Of a stretch of 64,000 bases of DNA, positions 37,245-45,653 are shown piece by piece. A program made the position numbers and the translations under genes. The notes beneath the pieces were generated by a model, which saw only the letters and a program-made list of their open reading frames with translations, ran no database searches and was not told where the DNA came from. Every line of letters starts with the position of its first letter. The first letter of the stretch is position 1. The stretch spans positions 1 through 64,000 of the forward strand of contig NZ_BCVZ01000018.1 of NCBI RefSeq assembly GCF_001592005.1, in the 5' to 3' direction. The DNA is from Bacillus sonorensis NBRC 101234 = KCTC 13918. GTDB taxonomy: Bacteria; Bacillota; Bacilli; Bacillales; Bacillaceae.

Positions 37245-37775
37245 ATGAGAAACGTAACATTAATGGATGTATTCACCCATCCAATCGCACAAAAATATTT
37301 AAGGCGTTCAGGCGTCGCCCATGCCATCGCTTGTGCATACCATGCGTACCGCTTGGCGGTGAAAGCGGGAATCGATCCCGATATAGCGACAAAAGCGGCT
37401 CTTTTGCATGATATCGGACATTATGAATGGTACACGGACGGTCAATGGGATTATGAAAAGTACAGACAGAACGACATTCACGCCATAAAGGGAGCGGAAC
37501 GCGCCCACAAGCTTTTGATCCGGCTGGGCGAGGAGCCGAAAGCGGCAAAAGAGATCGCTCTGGCGATTCTGCTTCATACCGACTCATATTTGCCTGAAGG
37601 CGACCTTGATAAAAACAAGCTGCAGCAGATTGTCAAAAAGGCGGATGAGCTTGATGAAGAACCAGGCGGACATCATCACTACCGCACAATCGATCATGAA
37701 CTTGCGCTGAAAAAAATCAAACAGCTTGATCATATGGTGGATAAATCCTGTTCACCCATGAAAAAAACGGTTTAA
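37245..37775 (+). CDS. yueE: HD-domain phosphohydrolase YueE
   Basis: A 176-residue HD-superfamily protein. His26 with L-L-H-D-I-G-H (His55-Asp56) and later H-A and D residues form the metal site. SD AAGGAGGGG lies directly before ATG 37245. The stop overlaps the stop of the convergent lipase-like gene, leaving no spacer; a CAAAGGG ... CCCTTTG pair around 37782-37808 may serve as a terminator for yueE. Confidence 0.88.
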   Translation: MRNVTLMDVFTHPIAQKYLRRSGVAHAIACAYHAYRLAVKAGIDPDIATKAALLHDIGHYEWYTDGQWDYEKYRQNDIHAIKGAERAHKLLIRLGEEPKAAKEIALAILLHTDSYLPEGDLDKNKLQQIVKKADELDEEPGGHHHYRTIDHELALKKIKQLDHMVDKSCSPMKKTV

Positions 37776-39238
37776 GGGTGCAAAGGGTTATGTTCAAACC
37801 TCTGCCCTTTGTCATTTACATAAACTGATCTGATGATCGTTCGGTTAAACGGCGCGTTGTCCGCTGTTTTTCCAGAGAGATCGACCGTCACCGAATACAT
37901 GCCCGCTTTTTTGAATGAAAGGCTGTGCCGGAGTCCATTTGCTGATACGGATTTGAGCTCTTTTTTCTCAACCTGCTTTCCGTTTTCATAACGGATGGAA
38001 CGGACGGCGGTTTTCACATTTGCCAGGCCTGATGCTTGCGTGTTCACCGTCCTTTGAATCTGCTGGTCGAGCGGAGAGTCAAATGTGGCGACGAATAAAT
38101 AGGCTTCCTTCTGCTTGACGGAAGACGAGATCGTCCATTTTCCCGAAGCCGGGTTCTTCACTGTAGCGGAATGAACAAATCCGCCCTCAAATACATCTGC
38201 TGTCTTTGACAGTGCAAAGTCCGTGACGGCTTTGCCGTGCGGGTCGGTCAGCTTGATATTTCCCGAGGAATGGCTGCTCAGCCAGTGAACGGTTACTTCT
38301 TTCACCCCTTTCTCCACTGCAAATTCTTCTTCCTGTTGACCTTTGTTCTCGCCTCCTCTGATATACGGATAAGACGTGTGCTCTTTTGATAATGATGCTG
38401 CTGGATTTGCCTGCTGTTCAATTCCTAATAAAGGCAGAAAAACGGGAAATGTGATATTTCCTTTTATGATTGAAAAATGGTCCCATTTTCCGGCATCCAT
38501 ATTTGTCGCATACGGAAGTCTTGCGTTTTTTTCCGTGACAGCCCCGTCATTTTGGCCAAACATGTTTAAATAGACGCCCCCGAAAAACAATACGCTGCCG
38601 AATCCCCCGATCTTATTGCCCGCCAATGTATAATAGCGCGTTTTCGCCCTGTTTGGATGGCTGTCGGCTTGCTCGCGGAATGAAGCCATATAACCGGTTT
38701 GCAATGAATAAACGGCGTCATTTTTCATGCCTAAAATGCCGGAAAGCCATCCGGCCCAGCTGCTGTACGCAAGGTCTGCCAGCTGTGACCCGTGATGGGG
38801 GGTTCCCAGTGTAATGACATGCTCGACATATCTGTAAGCGTCATGAAAGATAAGCGCTGATTGGGTATCAATGCCGCCTTTGCTGTAGGAAACGAGGATC
38901 ATTTTCCGGCCGAAATGTTCATACATGTCACGAAGCTTAGACGCAAGCAGCGCTCCATTGTCCCGCATGTCTTTGTCGGGGTGGAGGTCGATAAAGGCTG
39001 TATCGTAACCGTTTTTAAATGCTTGTTCTGACATGTCATTTTTGTCAAACCATATACTGGACGAACCGTTTAAACCATGGACAAAAACAAGCGGCGGTTT
39101 TCCGGGATCGGGAGCTTCAACGGGATCACCGGGGAACCAATAGCCGGGATCGCCGTCTCCGCCTTTAAAGCCCGCTTTTGATGTAAGCGGATACAAAATC
39201 AGCAAAACGGCAATAAGCAGCACCATTTTTTTCATCAT
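37772..39238 (-). CDS. Secreted lipase/esterase-like alpha/beta hydrolase
   Basis: A 488-residue exported protein. Residues 1-22 are a signal peptide (M-M-K-K then Leu/Ile/Val, cleavage near T-S-K-A). The hydrolase domain has L-V-F-V-H-G-L-N-G (oxyanion region) and V-S-Y-S-K-G-G with nucleophile Ser119; N-D-G-A-V and W-D-H-F-S are likely Asp and His contexts, as in PGAP1-type and Bacillus lipases. The C-terminal ~190 residues look like beta-sandwich modules. ATG 39238 or 39235 follows GAGGTG. Substrate unknown. Confidence 0.82.
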   Translation of the reverse strand: MMKKMVLLIAVLLILYPLTSKAGFKGGDGDPGYWFPGDPVEAPDPGKPPLVFVHGLNGSSSIWFDKNDMSEQAFKNGYDTAFIDLHPDKDMRDNGALLASKLRDMYEHFGRKMILVSYSKGGIDTQSALIFHDAYRYVEHVITLGTPHHGSQLADLAYSSWAGWLSGILGMKNDAVYSLQTGYMASFREQADSHPNRAKTRYYTLAGNKIGGFGSVLFFGGVYLNMFGQNDGAVTEKNARLPYATNMDAGKWDHFSIIKGNITFPVFLPLLGIEQQANPAASLSKEHTSYPYIRGGENKGQQEEEFAVEKGVKEVTVHWLSSHSSGNIKLTDPHGKAVTDFALSKTADVFEGGFVHSATVKNPASGKWTISSSVKQKEAYLFVATFDSPLDQQIQRTVNTQASGLANVKTAVRSIRYENGKQVEKKELKSVSANGLRHSLSFKKAGMYSVTVDLSGKTADNAPFNRTIIRSVYVNDKGQRFEHNPLHP

Positions 39239-39380
39239 GTTCACCTCATGGTTTATTTGTAAGCGTTTTCATCTTATTTTCTGAAGGTGAACTTTATACC
39301 GATATACTGAAAAAAATTTAAAAAATATTCACAAAAGAGAGGAATATACACTGAAAGGCCGGAAATCCGGCCTTCATTAT

Positions 39381-40277
39381 TCATGCTTTTCCAGGCTTTA
39401 AATGTTTGCGGAAGAACGATTTGACAATGTCAAGGGTATGAGCTTGGGTAAAACCGTTATGTCCGGCCCCGTTTATTTTATACATAAGGGCATCATGGCC
39501 TTCTTTTATTAAGGCTTCAAACAATTGGACGCTTTGTTCATAAGGGACGACATCATCCTGATCCCCGTGCATGATCAGAATGGGGGGCGCTTCCCTGTGA
39601 ACATAGCTTATCGGACTCGCTTGTTCCGCCTGTTCTCTGTTTTCTTGAACAGCTCCGCCGATCAGCTTGGATTCCGGCGAATTGGGAGAATCATGGTCGA
39701 AGATGGACGGATATTTGCTCATGGACAGAAGATCGACCGGACCGAACCAGTCCGCAACCGCATCGACTTTGCTCGATACATGACGGTATTCGTCCGGCCC
39801 TTCAAATTCTTCAATTCCTTCAGTCAATCCAAGCAAAAGAGCCAAATGGCCGCCTGAAGAATCACCCCAGACTCCCACTCTATCGGGATCGATGTTATAG
39901 CGGGCGGCATTTGCTTTTAAAAAACGGACCGCTGTTTTCACATCGTGAAGCTGAGCCGGAAACACCGCCTCTCCGCTGCCTCTGTATTGAACGCTTGCCA
40001 CGACATAGCCTTGCTCGACAAATGGAACCAGCTGGGGGATAAAGGCGGCTGTATCCTGTTTTGTCCAGCCCCATCCGCACCCTTGCAGATAAATGATCAG
40101 CGGATATGTTTCCTGATTGCCTTCTCTGTTAAATAACGCATCCATTGGATTGCGGTACACCAGCAAATGTAATGTCAAAGAAGTGTCTTCCACTTTTGTG
40201 TACTCAATATTCGGTATGAGCTGAATGTAAGAGTTGGTGTTTTGCTCCCAGTTGATTTCTTTTATATGTTTCGTCAT
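39381..40277 (-). CDS. Alpha/beta hydrolase (esterase, BD-FAE/acetylesterase-like)
   Basis: A 298-residue cytoplasmic esterase-like hydrolase. The nucleophile elbow is G-D-S-S-G-G (Ser140), with the acid in H-G-D-Q-D-D-V-V-P (about Asp242) and His273 in G-A-G-H-N-G-F. The oxyanion loop reads Q-G-C-G-W-G instead of the usual H-G-G-G. SD GGGAGG precedes ATG 40277. Two palindromes shared with the Rrf2 gene lie upstream, so the Rrf2 regulator probably controls it. Confidence 0.87.
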   Translation of the reverse strand: MTKHIKEINWEQNTNSYIQLIPNIEYTKVEDTSLTLHLLVYRNPMDALFNREGNQETYPLIIYLQGCGWGWTKQDTAAFIPQLVPFVEQGYVVASVQYRGSGEAVFPAQLHDVKTAVRFLKANAARYNIDPDRVGVWGDSSGGHLALLLGLTEGIEEFEGPDEYRHVSSKVDAVADWFGPVDLLSMSKYPSIFDHDSPNSPESKLIGGAVQENREQAEQASPISYVHREAPPILIMHGDQDDVVPYEQSVQLFEALIKEGHDALMYKINGAGHNGFTQAHTLDIVKSFFRKHLKPGKA

Positions 40278-40290
40278 GTTAAGTCCTCCC

Positions 40291-40329
40291 TTAATGTGAT
40301 GGAAATCCGGGTTTGCCTGTGTTGATCAC
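40291..40329 (-). CDS. Possible 12-residue leader peptide upstream of the esterase
   Basis: A GTG codon at 40329 follows a strong SD (AAGGAGGTG) by about 10 bases and opens a 12-codon frame (M-I-N-T-G-K-P-G-F-P-S-H) that ends in TAA directly before the esterase SD. Arrangement suggests translational coupling. The same SD could instead act on an ATG-TGA start-stop two bases away. Confidence 0.35.
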   Translation of the reverse strand: MINTGKPGFPSH

Positions 40330-40350
40330 ATGGTGCCCACCTCCTTTTAT

Positions 40351-40379
40351 TTCGTTGTAATGAATATTATTGCAACAAG
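40351..40379. promoter_or_regulatory. Rrf2-regulon palindrome P1
   Basis: TTCGTTGTAA - N9 - TTGCAACAAG, an imperfect copy of P2 and P3 with the same spacing. It lies just upstream of the leader SD of the esterase. Confidence 0.65.
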
Positions 40380-40402
40380 CTGAAAAAACACAGTGTCAGA
40401 CG

Positions 40403-40431
40403 CTCGTTGTAAGTGATATTATTACAACGAG
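40403..40431. promoter_or_regulatory. Rrf2-regulon palindrome P2
   Basis: CTCGTTGTAA - N9 - TTACAACGAG, perfect 10-bp arms, centred 52 bases from P1, in the gap between the Rrf2 gene and the esterase. Confidence 0.72.
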
Positions 40432-40448
40432 TTGAAAAAAATCATGCC

Positions 40449-40883
40449 TCATTGAGAAGCATTCTTTTTTTGGATGATCAGATCAGTCAATTCTCTTATA
40501 GAAATTTCTTTGAGTATAGTCTCCATGGCTGTTTGCGCTTTTAATAAAATAAGTTCAAGAACCTGGTGGATATTCGCGCCAACCCAGCAATCAGGATTGG
40601 GATTTTCGTGAGTGTGAAACAGTTCGCCTTCACCGACAACCTCGACGGCTTTATAGACATCATACAAAGAAATGGCGCCGGCATCCCGTAATAAGTGCGC
40701 GCCGCCTGTGCCGCGCTTTACTTCAATCAAGCCCGCTTTTTTCAGCAATCTGCTGATTTGGCGGATGATGACCGGATTGGTATTGACGCTGTCTGCGATT
40801 TGCTCTGATGTCAAATGGTCGCTTCGGACGTGCATCAAGGATAACATATGTACGGCTATCGTAAATCTGCTGCTGATCTTCAT
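40449..40883 (-). CDS. Rrf2-family transcriptional regulator
   Basis: A 144-residue winged-helix regulator of the Rrf2 family: N-terminal S-S-R-F-T-I-A-V-H, recognition region L-T-S-E-Q-I-A-D-S-V-N-T-N-P-V-I-I-R, then the K-R-G-T-G-G-A wing. It has one cysteine (about residue 99, in N-P-D-C-W-V-G) and so lacks the three-Cys Fe-S site of IscR/NsrR; it resembles YwnA-type members. ATG 40883 with AAGGGTG upstream (TTG 40886 possible). Likely autorepressor through P3. Confidence 0.88.
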   Translation of the reverse strand: MKISSRFTIAVHMLSLMHVRSDHLTSEQIADSVNTNPVIIRQISRLLKKAGLIEVKRGTGGAHLLRDAGAISLYDVYKAVEVVGEGELFHTHENPNPDCWVGANIHQVLELILLKAQTAMETILKEISIRELTDLIIQKKNASQ

Positions 40884-40893
40884 CAAATCACCC

Positions 40894-40924
40894 TTTCGTT
40901 GTAATCATTATATTTACAACGAAA
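40894..40924. promoter_or_regulatory. Rrf2-regulon palindrome P3 over the rrf2 promoter
   Basis: TTTCGTTGTAA - N9 - TTACAACGAAA, perfect 11-bp arms. It covers the -10 box and part of the spacer of the promoter at 40907-40935, so binding should shut off the regulator gene. Confidence 0.8.
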
Positions 40925-40935
40925 GAAGCTGTCAA
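40907..40935 (-). promoter_or_regulatory. Perfect sigma-A promoter of the Rrf2 gene
   Basis: On the minus strand, TTGACA (40930-40935), 17 bases and TATAAT (40907-40912). Confidence 0.8.
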
Positions 40936-41069
40936 TCTTTTTTGCTCAAAAAGGCGCTGAAATGAAACCCTGTCAAAGCTTTTTCGTATGAATGGAAGGA
41001 AAACAGTTGACAGACGTTAGTGTGAATAGTAGTTTTTAGAGTAATGAAAAAACCGGGAGGAAAAAAAGG

Positions 41070-42173
41070 TTGTTTAAATCAAAGACTCATTTTTGGACGG
41101 TGCAAATTTTATTGGTGCTCCTGATCGTGTTTGTTGCTACAAAAGTGTCGTTTCTTTTCGAGCCGATTATTTTATTTGTATCGACATTGTTTTTTCCGGT
41201 CTTAATTGCGGGAATTTTGTATTTTATCTTTAACCCGGTCGTACGGCTTCTCGAAAAAAAGCTCCCGAGAACCTTGTCCATCCTGCTGATCTACTTGGCG
41301 TTTGTGGCTTTGATCGGGTTTGTCTTGTCGTCTGTCGGACCTGTATTTACTAAGCAGGTTACCGATTTATTTAACAATATTCCGGACATTGTCAAGCAGA
41401 TTCAAAACTTCATTAAACATTTATCCAATACGCAGTGGTTTACATGGATGATGAATCAGGATTTTGTTTCTGTATCTAAAATCGAAAGATCAATCGGGGA
41501 TTTTCTGACGAATCTGCCCGAAAATATTACAGCGAGCCTGACTTCCGTGTTTGGAGTGGTTACCAATATAGCGCTGATCGCCTTGACCGTCCCGTTCATC
41601 CTGTTTTACATGCTGAAAGACGGACACCGCTTTCCGAATTTGGCTGTAAAAATTCTCCCCGATCAATATAAAAATGAAGGGCTGAAGATTTTTAAGGATT
41701 TGTATGAAACGCTTGCCGCTTATATTCAAGGACAGCTGATCGTCTGCCTGTTTGTCGGCATCGGCTGTTACATCGGCTTTTTGTTCGCCGGTGTGAAATA
41801 TGCGCTGATCCTCGGTGTGATCATGACCGTGACGAACATTATACCGTATGTCGGTCCGTTTCTCGGTGCGACACCGGCGGTAATCATCGCGTTTATCGAT
41901 TCACCGACTAAAGCTCTGATCGCCGTGATCGTGGTGGTGGTCGTACAGCAGATCGACGGAAATCTGGTGTCGCCGCTGATCATCGGAAAAAGGCTGAACA
42001 CACATCCTTTAACAATCATTCTTCTATTGCTCGGCGCCGGAAGCTTCGGAGGCGTCCTCGGCATGATACTGGCCGTTCCATGCTACGCTCTTGCGAAGGC
42101 CTTTACGCTGAATATTGTCCGCCTCGTCCGTTTAAGACAGAGATCGAAAAAAGAAATGACAACAGAAGCTTGA
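41070..42173 (+). CDS. yueF: AI-2E family transporter YueF
   Basis: A 367-residue polytopic membrane protein of the AI-2E/PerM family with seven to eight helices. Family signatures are P-F-I-L-F-Y-M-L-K-D near residue 175, the I-I-P-Y-V-G-P-F-L-G-A-T-P loop and V-Q-Q-I-D-G-N-L-V-S-P near the C-terminus. Substrates in this family are diverse, including Na+(Li+)/H+ antiport. TTG start with GGGAGG upstream. Confidence 0.9.
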   Translation: MFKSKTHFWTVQILLVLLIVFVATKVSFLFEPIILFVSTLFFPVLIAGILYFIFNPVVRLLEKKLPRTLSILLIYLAFVALIGFVLSSVGPVFTKQVTDLFNNIPDIVKQIQNFIKHLSNTQWFTWMMNQDFVSVSKIERSIGDFLTNLPENITASLTSVFGVVTNIALIALTVPFILFYMLKDGHRFPNLAVKILPDQYKNEGLKIFKDLYETLAAYIQGQLIVCLFVGIGCYIGFLFAGVKYALILGVIMTVTNIIPYVGPFLGATPAVIIAFIDSPTKALIAVIVVVVVQQIDGNLVSPLIIGKRLNTHPLTIILLLLGAGSFGGVLGMILAVPCYALAKAFTLNIVRLVRLRQRSKKEMTTEA

Positions 42174-42245
42174 GCCCGCATTTGCCTGAACCTTTTTTCT
42201 GTAGGCACATATCCTGCTAATAAAAGCAATGGCGGAGGTGGGATT

Positions 42246-42470
42246 ATGCCCGCAATGGTGGGGCCGATTCTGATTCGGGAGGTTAACGACAACAGCGCCA
42301 TTTTCGTTGGAGATGTGTTTGCCATTTCTCCAAAGACGACGCAAGCTTCCGAAATCGGAGGATGCGGAGGATTTAATGTAGGCGACTTCGGACTGGTTCA
42401 TAACAAAAGAAGCATCACAAGCTTTAAAGATGCGGACGTATTCGATGCCACACAGGGATTCAACGCCTGA
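42246..42470 (+). CDS. yueG: GerPA/GerPF-like spore protein YueG
   Basis: A 74-residue protein of the GerPA/GerPF family: M-P-A-M-V-G-P-I-x-I, then G-D-V-F-x-I-S-P-K-x-x-x-K/Q and the G-G-x-F-N-V-G-D-F repeat. GerP proteins allow germinants to reach spore receptors, so expression late in the mother cell is expected. SD GGCGGAGGTGG before ATG. Confidence 0.9.
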   Translation: MPAMVGPILIREVNDNSAIFVGDVFAISPKTTQASEIGGCGGFNVGDFGLVHNKRSITSFKDADVFDATQGFNA

Positions 42471-42502
42471 CAGCCTCTTTTAAAAGAGGCTGTTTGTTTT
42501 TT
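42471..42502 (+). terminator. Terminator after yueG
   Basis: A 22-base perfect palindrome (CAGCCTCTTTT and complement) followed by a T-rich tail. Confidence 0.85.
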
Positions 42503-42546
42503 ATAGTATAATGGGAAGAAAGATAGATAGGCAGGTGTAGCAAGAT

Positions 42547-42795
42547 ATGAAAATCAGAAAAGCAAACATTGTAAGTGAAGACAAAATGATCACAGATGTG
42601 TATCTGCATGAAAATAAAAAGCAGTCTCATACGCTTGTGGCTGTGCCGGAACTGGAATGGAGCGCGCTGATTTCCTATGAAGAAGAAAAGCGGCCGCTTG
42701 TTCAAAAGCTGAAGCAGTCGCTGGCAAAAAACATGCAAACAGATGCTGCGGAGGAGCTTTCTCAAAAGATCGTCCAATGGGTAACGGAAATGTAG
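42547..42795 (+). CDS. yueH: YueH, unknown function
   Basis: An 82-residue small cytoplasmic protein, mixed beta then helical, without recognisable motif. ATG 42547 with AGGTG upstream. Conserved between yueG and yueI in Bacillus. Confidence 0.82.
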   Translation: MKIRKANIVSEDKMITDVYLHENKKQSHTLVAVPELEWSALISYEEEKRPLVQKLKQSLAKNMQTDAAEELSQKIVQWVTEM

Positions 42796-42895
42796 ATAAG
42801 GGCGGGGAAGCGCGGGTTTATCCCGGTCTGTTTCATGCCATACTGATAAAAAGACCGAAAATCTTGCAACTATGACAAATCGGGAGGGTCTAGAC

Positions 42896-43297
42896 ATGAG
42901 CGACCAATCAATGGATCTATACTTGCAGCAGGGGATGCACGGAATCCGTGAAACAAAGCCGGATGAGCGCAGGCTGTTTTTAGGCTCATTAAGAGAAAGA
43001 GTGATCATCGCTTTAACAAAGGGACAAGTTCTCCGTCCGAAAGCATACGATGAAGTGATCGCGGCGATCGAATCACATTCGGATGCCACATTGCTGTTGA
43101 ACGGCGAAATCGATTACTCGCGTTTTTCGGCTTATATCAAGACCGCAAACAAACAAGGGGTTCCTTTTTCAATCGTTTCAGACCAGCAGTCAGACACGCC
43201 GCTCGGGTTGATCCTCGCAGCGAAGAGTGCTGTTGAAAAAGCATCGATTTATGTACAAGACGACATTTTTGAACGTTCCATATTGAAAAAAGGCTGA
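42896..43297 (+). CDS. yueI: YueI family protein (DUF1694)
   Basis: A 133-residue soluble protein beginning M-S-D-Q-S-M-D-L-Y-L-Q-Q-G, with G-S-L-R-E-R-V-I-I-A-L-T-K-G-Q-V conserved in the DUF1694/YueI family. Function unknown. ATG 42896 has SD GGGAGGG; an in-frame ATG at 42872 lacks one. Confidence 0.86.
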   Translation: MSDQSMDLYLQQGMHGIRETKPDERRLFLGSLRERVIIALTKGQVLRPKAYDEVIAAIESHSDATLLLNGEIDYSRFSAYIKTANKQGVPFSIVSDQQSDTPLGLILAAKSAVEKASIYVQDDIFERSILKKG

Positions 43298-43434
43298 AGG
43301 CTGTTTTTTTGTTTTTTCTAAAAAATCCGCCTGCAACGCGGCTTGCGGCCTGTTTCCGTCTGAATCGCCCATTCACTTGTCCGTTTAGATAAGTTATAAT
43401 GTTATCTATCATACAAATGGCAGGGAGGGCGGCA

Positions 43435-43986
43435 ATGAAAAAAGCTCTTATTTGCATCGATTATACAAATGATTTTGTCGCATCAGACGGAAAGCTGACG
43501 TGCGGGGAGCCGGCTCAAAACATTGAGGAGGCCGTGACACAGCTGACGGAAACGTTTATTGAAAACGGCGATTATGTCGTATTCGCAGTGGATGCCCATG
43601 ATATCGACGACTTGCATCATCCGGAAACACGCTTGTTTCCACCCCACAATATAAAAGGCACATCAGGGAAAGCTTTATACGGAAAGCTTGACGCGCTTTT
43701 TAAACAGCATGAAAATGACAGTCATATATATTACATGGAAAAAACAAGGTATTCCGCTTTTGCGGGGACAAATCTCGAATTGAAGCTTCGTGAAAGAGAC
43801 ATTAAAGAACTGCATTTAATCGGCGTATGCACGGATATATGCGTGCTCCATACCGCAGTAGATGCTTATAATAAAGGGTTTGATCTTGTCATTCATCAAA
43901 ACGCAGTGGCTAGCTTTAACCCGGATGGACACGACTGGGCTCTTTCCCACTTTGCAAACGCCCTGGGAGCTTCAGTGTCAGATTGA
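43435..43986 (+). CDS. pncA: Nicotinamidase
   Basis: A 183-residue isochorismatase-fold enzyme converting nicotinamide to nicotinate for NAD salvage. The catalytic triad is Asp9 (I-D-Y-T-N-D), Lys103 and Cys136 (T-D-I-C-V); the metal site includes Asp and His of V-D-A-H-D and nearby His. SD GGGAGGG precedes ATG 43435, and the length equals B. subtilis PncA (YueJ). It is followed 17 bases on by pncB, the next pathway step. Confidence 0.95.
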   Translation: MKKALICIDYTNDFVASDGKLTCGEPAQNIEEAVTQLTETFIENGDYVVFAVDAHDIDDLHHPETRLFPPHNIKGTSGKALYGKLDALFKQHENDSHIYYMEKTRYSAFAGTNLELKLRERDIKELHLIGVCTDICVLHTAVDAYNKGFDLVIHQNAVASFNPDGHDWALSHFANALGASVSD

Positions 43987-44003
43987 GGAAGGAGAAATGA
44001 AGG

Positions 44004-45467
44004 TTGGAACACCGGTTTACTGACGACAGTTTATCACTTCATACAGATCTTTACCAAATTAATATGGCGGAAACCTATTGGCGCGACGGCATTGATCAAA
44101 AAAAAGCCGTCTTTGAGCTGTTTTTCAGAAAGCTCCCTTTTGACAGCGGTTTTGCTGTTTTTGCCGGTTTGGAAAAAGCGATCGAATTTTTGCGCGATTT
44201 CAGATTTACTGAAAGCGATTTAACATACTTAAAGGAAGAGCTTGGCTTTAAGGATGACTTTCTCGGTTTTTTAAAGGGCATGAGATTTACCGGTTCGCTT
44301 TATTCCATGCAGGAAGGGGAAATCGTTTTCGGCAATGAGCCGATCATGCGGATTGAAGCTCCTTTGGCAGAAGCGCAGCTTGTAGAAACGGCATTGCTCA
44401 ACATTGTGAACTACCAAACATTAATCGCCACAAAAGCCGCGAGAATCAAAAGCGTGATCGGAGACGAAACAGCGCTTGAATTCGGAACGAGGCGCGCGCA
44501 TGAAATGGATGCGGCGATGTGGGGGGCGAGAGCGGCGATCATCGGCGGCTTTGATGCCACAAGCAACGTCCGCGCCGGAAAACGGTTTGACATCCCGGTG
44601 TCAGGCACGCACGCCCATGCCCTTGTACAGGCCTATCGCGACGAATACACAGCATTTAAAAAATATGCGGAAACCCATAAAAAATGCGTGTTTTTGGTCG
44701 ATACATATGATACGGTCCGTTCAGGCATTCCCAATGCGATAAAAGTAGCTAAAGAATTCGGCGATAAAATCGAATTCATTGGTATCCGCCTTGACAGCGG
44801 CGATCTTGCCTATCTGTCCAAAAAAGCCAGAGCCATGCTGGATGAAGCGGGTTTTCACGATGCAAAGGTCGTCGCATCAAGCGATCTTGATGAATATACG
44901 ATCATGAATCTGAAGGCTCAAGGGGCGAAAATTGACGTCTGGGGCATCGGCACAAAGCTGATTACCGCTTATGACCAGCCCGCGCTTGGAGCGGTTTATA
45001 AACTCGTCTCAATTGAAGAAAACGGGAAGATGACAGATACGATTAAAATTTCTTCCAATCCGGAAAAAGTGACGACCCCGGGACAGAAAAAGGTGTACAG
45101 AATCATCAACCAGCTGAATCATCATTCAGAAGGAGATTACATCGCTCTAGACTATGAAAAGGTGAATGAGCAGGAGCGGCTTAAAATGTTTCATCCCGTT
45201 CATACGTTTATCAGCAAATTTGTTACGAATTTCGACGCCAAAGATCTCCATAAACCGATTTTTGAAAACGGCAAGCTCGTTTATAAAAATCCGTGCATTA
45301 AGGACATTAAGCAGTATGTTCAGGAGAACCTTAAGTTGCTTTGGGAAGAGTATAAACGGATCAGCAAACCTGAAGAATATCCGGTTGATTTAAGCGAAGC
45401 GTGCTGGAACAACAAAATGCAGCAGATTCATGAGGCGAAAATCAAAGCGATCAAAAGCCTGGATTAA
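44004..45467 (+). CDS. pncB: Nicotinate phosphoribosyltransferase
   Basis: A 487-residue cytosolic enzyme making nicotinate mononucleotide from nicotinate and PRPP with ATP. Visible are the T-D-L-Y-Q-I-N-M-A N-terminus, F-G-T-R-R-A-H (phosphorylated His region), and R-L-D-S-G-D and G-I-G-T-K phosphate-binding loops. TTG start with SD GGAAGGAG. Forms an operon with pncA. B. subtilis name yueK. Confidence 0.95.
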   Translation: MEHRFTDDSLSLHTDLYQINMAETYWRDGIDQKKAVFELFFRKLPFDSGFAVFAGLEKAIEFLRDFRFTESDLTYLKEELGFKDDFLGFLKGMRFTGSLYSMQEGEIVFGNEPIMRIEAPLAEAQLVETALLNIVNYQTLIATKAARIKSVIGDETALEFGTRRAHEMDAAMWGARAAIIGGFDATSNVRAGKRFDIPVSGTHAHALVQAYRDEYTAFKKYAETHKKCVFLVDTYDTVRSGIPNAIKVAKEFGDKIEFIGIRLDSGDLAYLSKKARAMLDEAGFHDAKVVASSDLDEYTIMNLKAQGAKIDVWGIGTKLITAYDQPALGAVYKLVSIEENGKMTDTIKISSNPEKVTTPGQKKVYRIINQLNHHSEGDYIALDYEKVNEQERLKMFHPVHTFISKFVTNFDAKDLHKPIFENGKLVYKNPCIKDIKQYVQENLKLLWEEYKRISKPEEYPVDLSEACWNNKMQQIHEAKIKAIKSLD

Positions 45468-45511
45468 AAATAAACCTGTAAACGACAGTTTATGAGCGGA
45501 ACTTGGGATTG

Positions 45512-45548
45512 AAACAGATAATTTCTTCGGGGATTATCTGTTTTTTTA
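45512..45548 (+). terminator. Terminator after pncB
   Basis: Stem AAACAGATAAT / ATTATCTGTTT followed by a T-run. Confidence 0.87.
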
Positions 45549-45653
45549 TATAAAGTTTATGTTTTCGATGAATTTTTTCGTAGGTCGAAGGAACCCGCTC
45601 ATTTATTTGATATACTTAGAGAAAAGGTACCTCAGTCGCTAGGGGGAAGAGGA

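Noticed and set aside
42460..43089. A 209-codon minus-strand frame opposite yueH and yueI
   Set aside because: Both yueH and yueI on the plus strand have SDs and recognised families; the antisense frame has neither.
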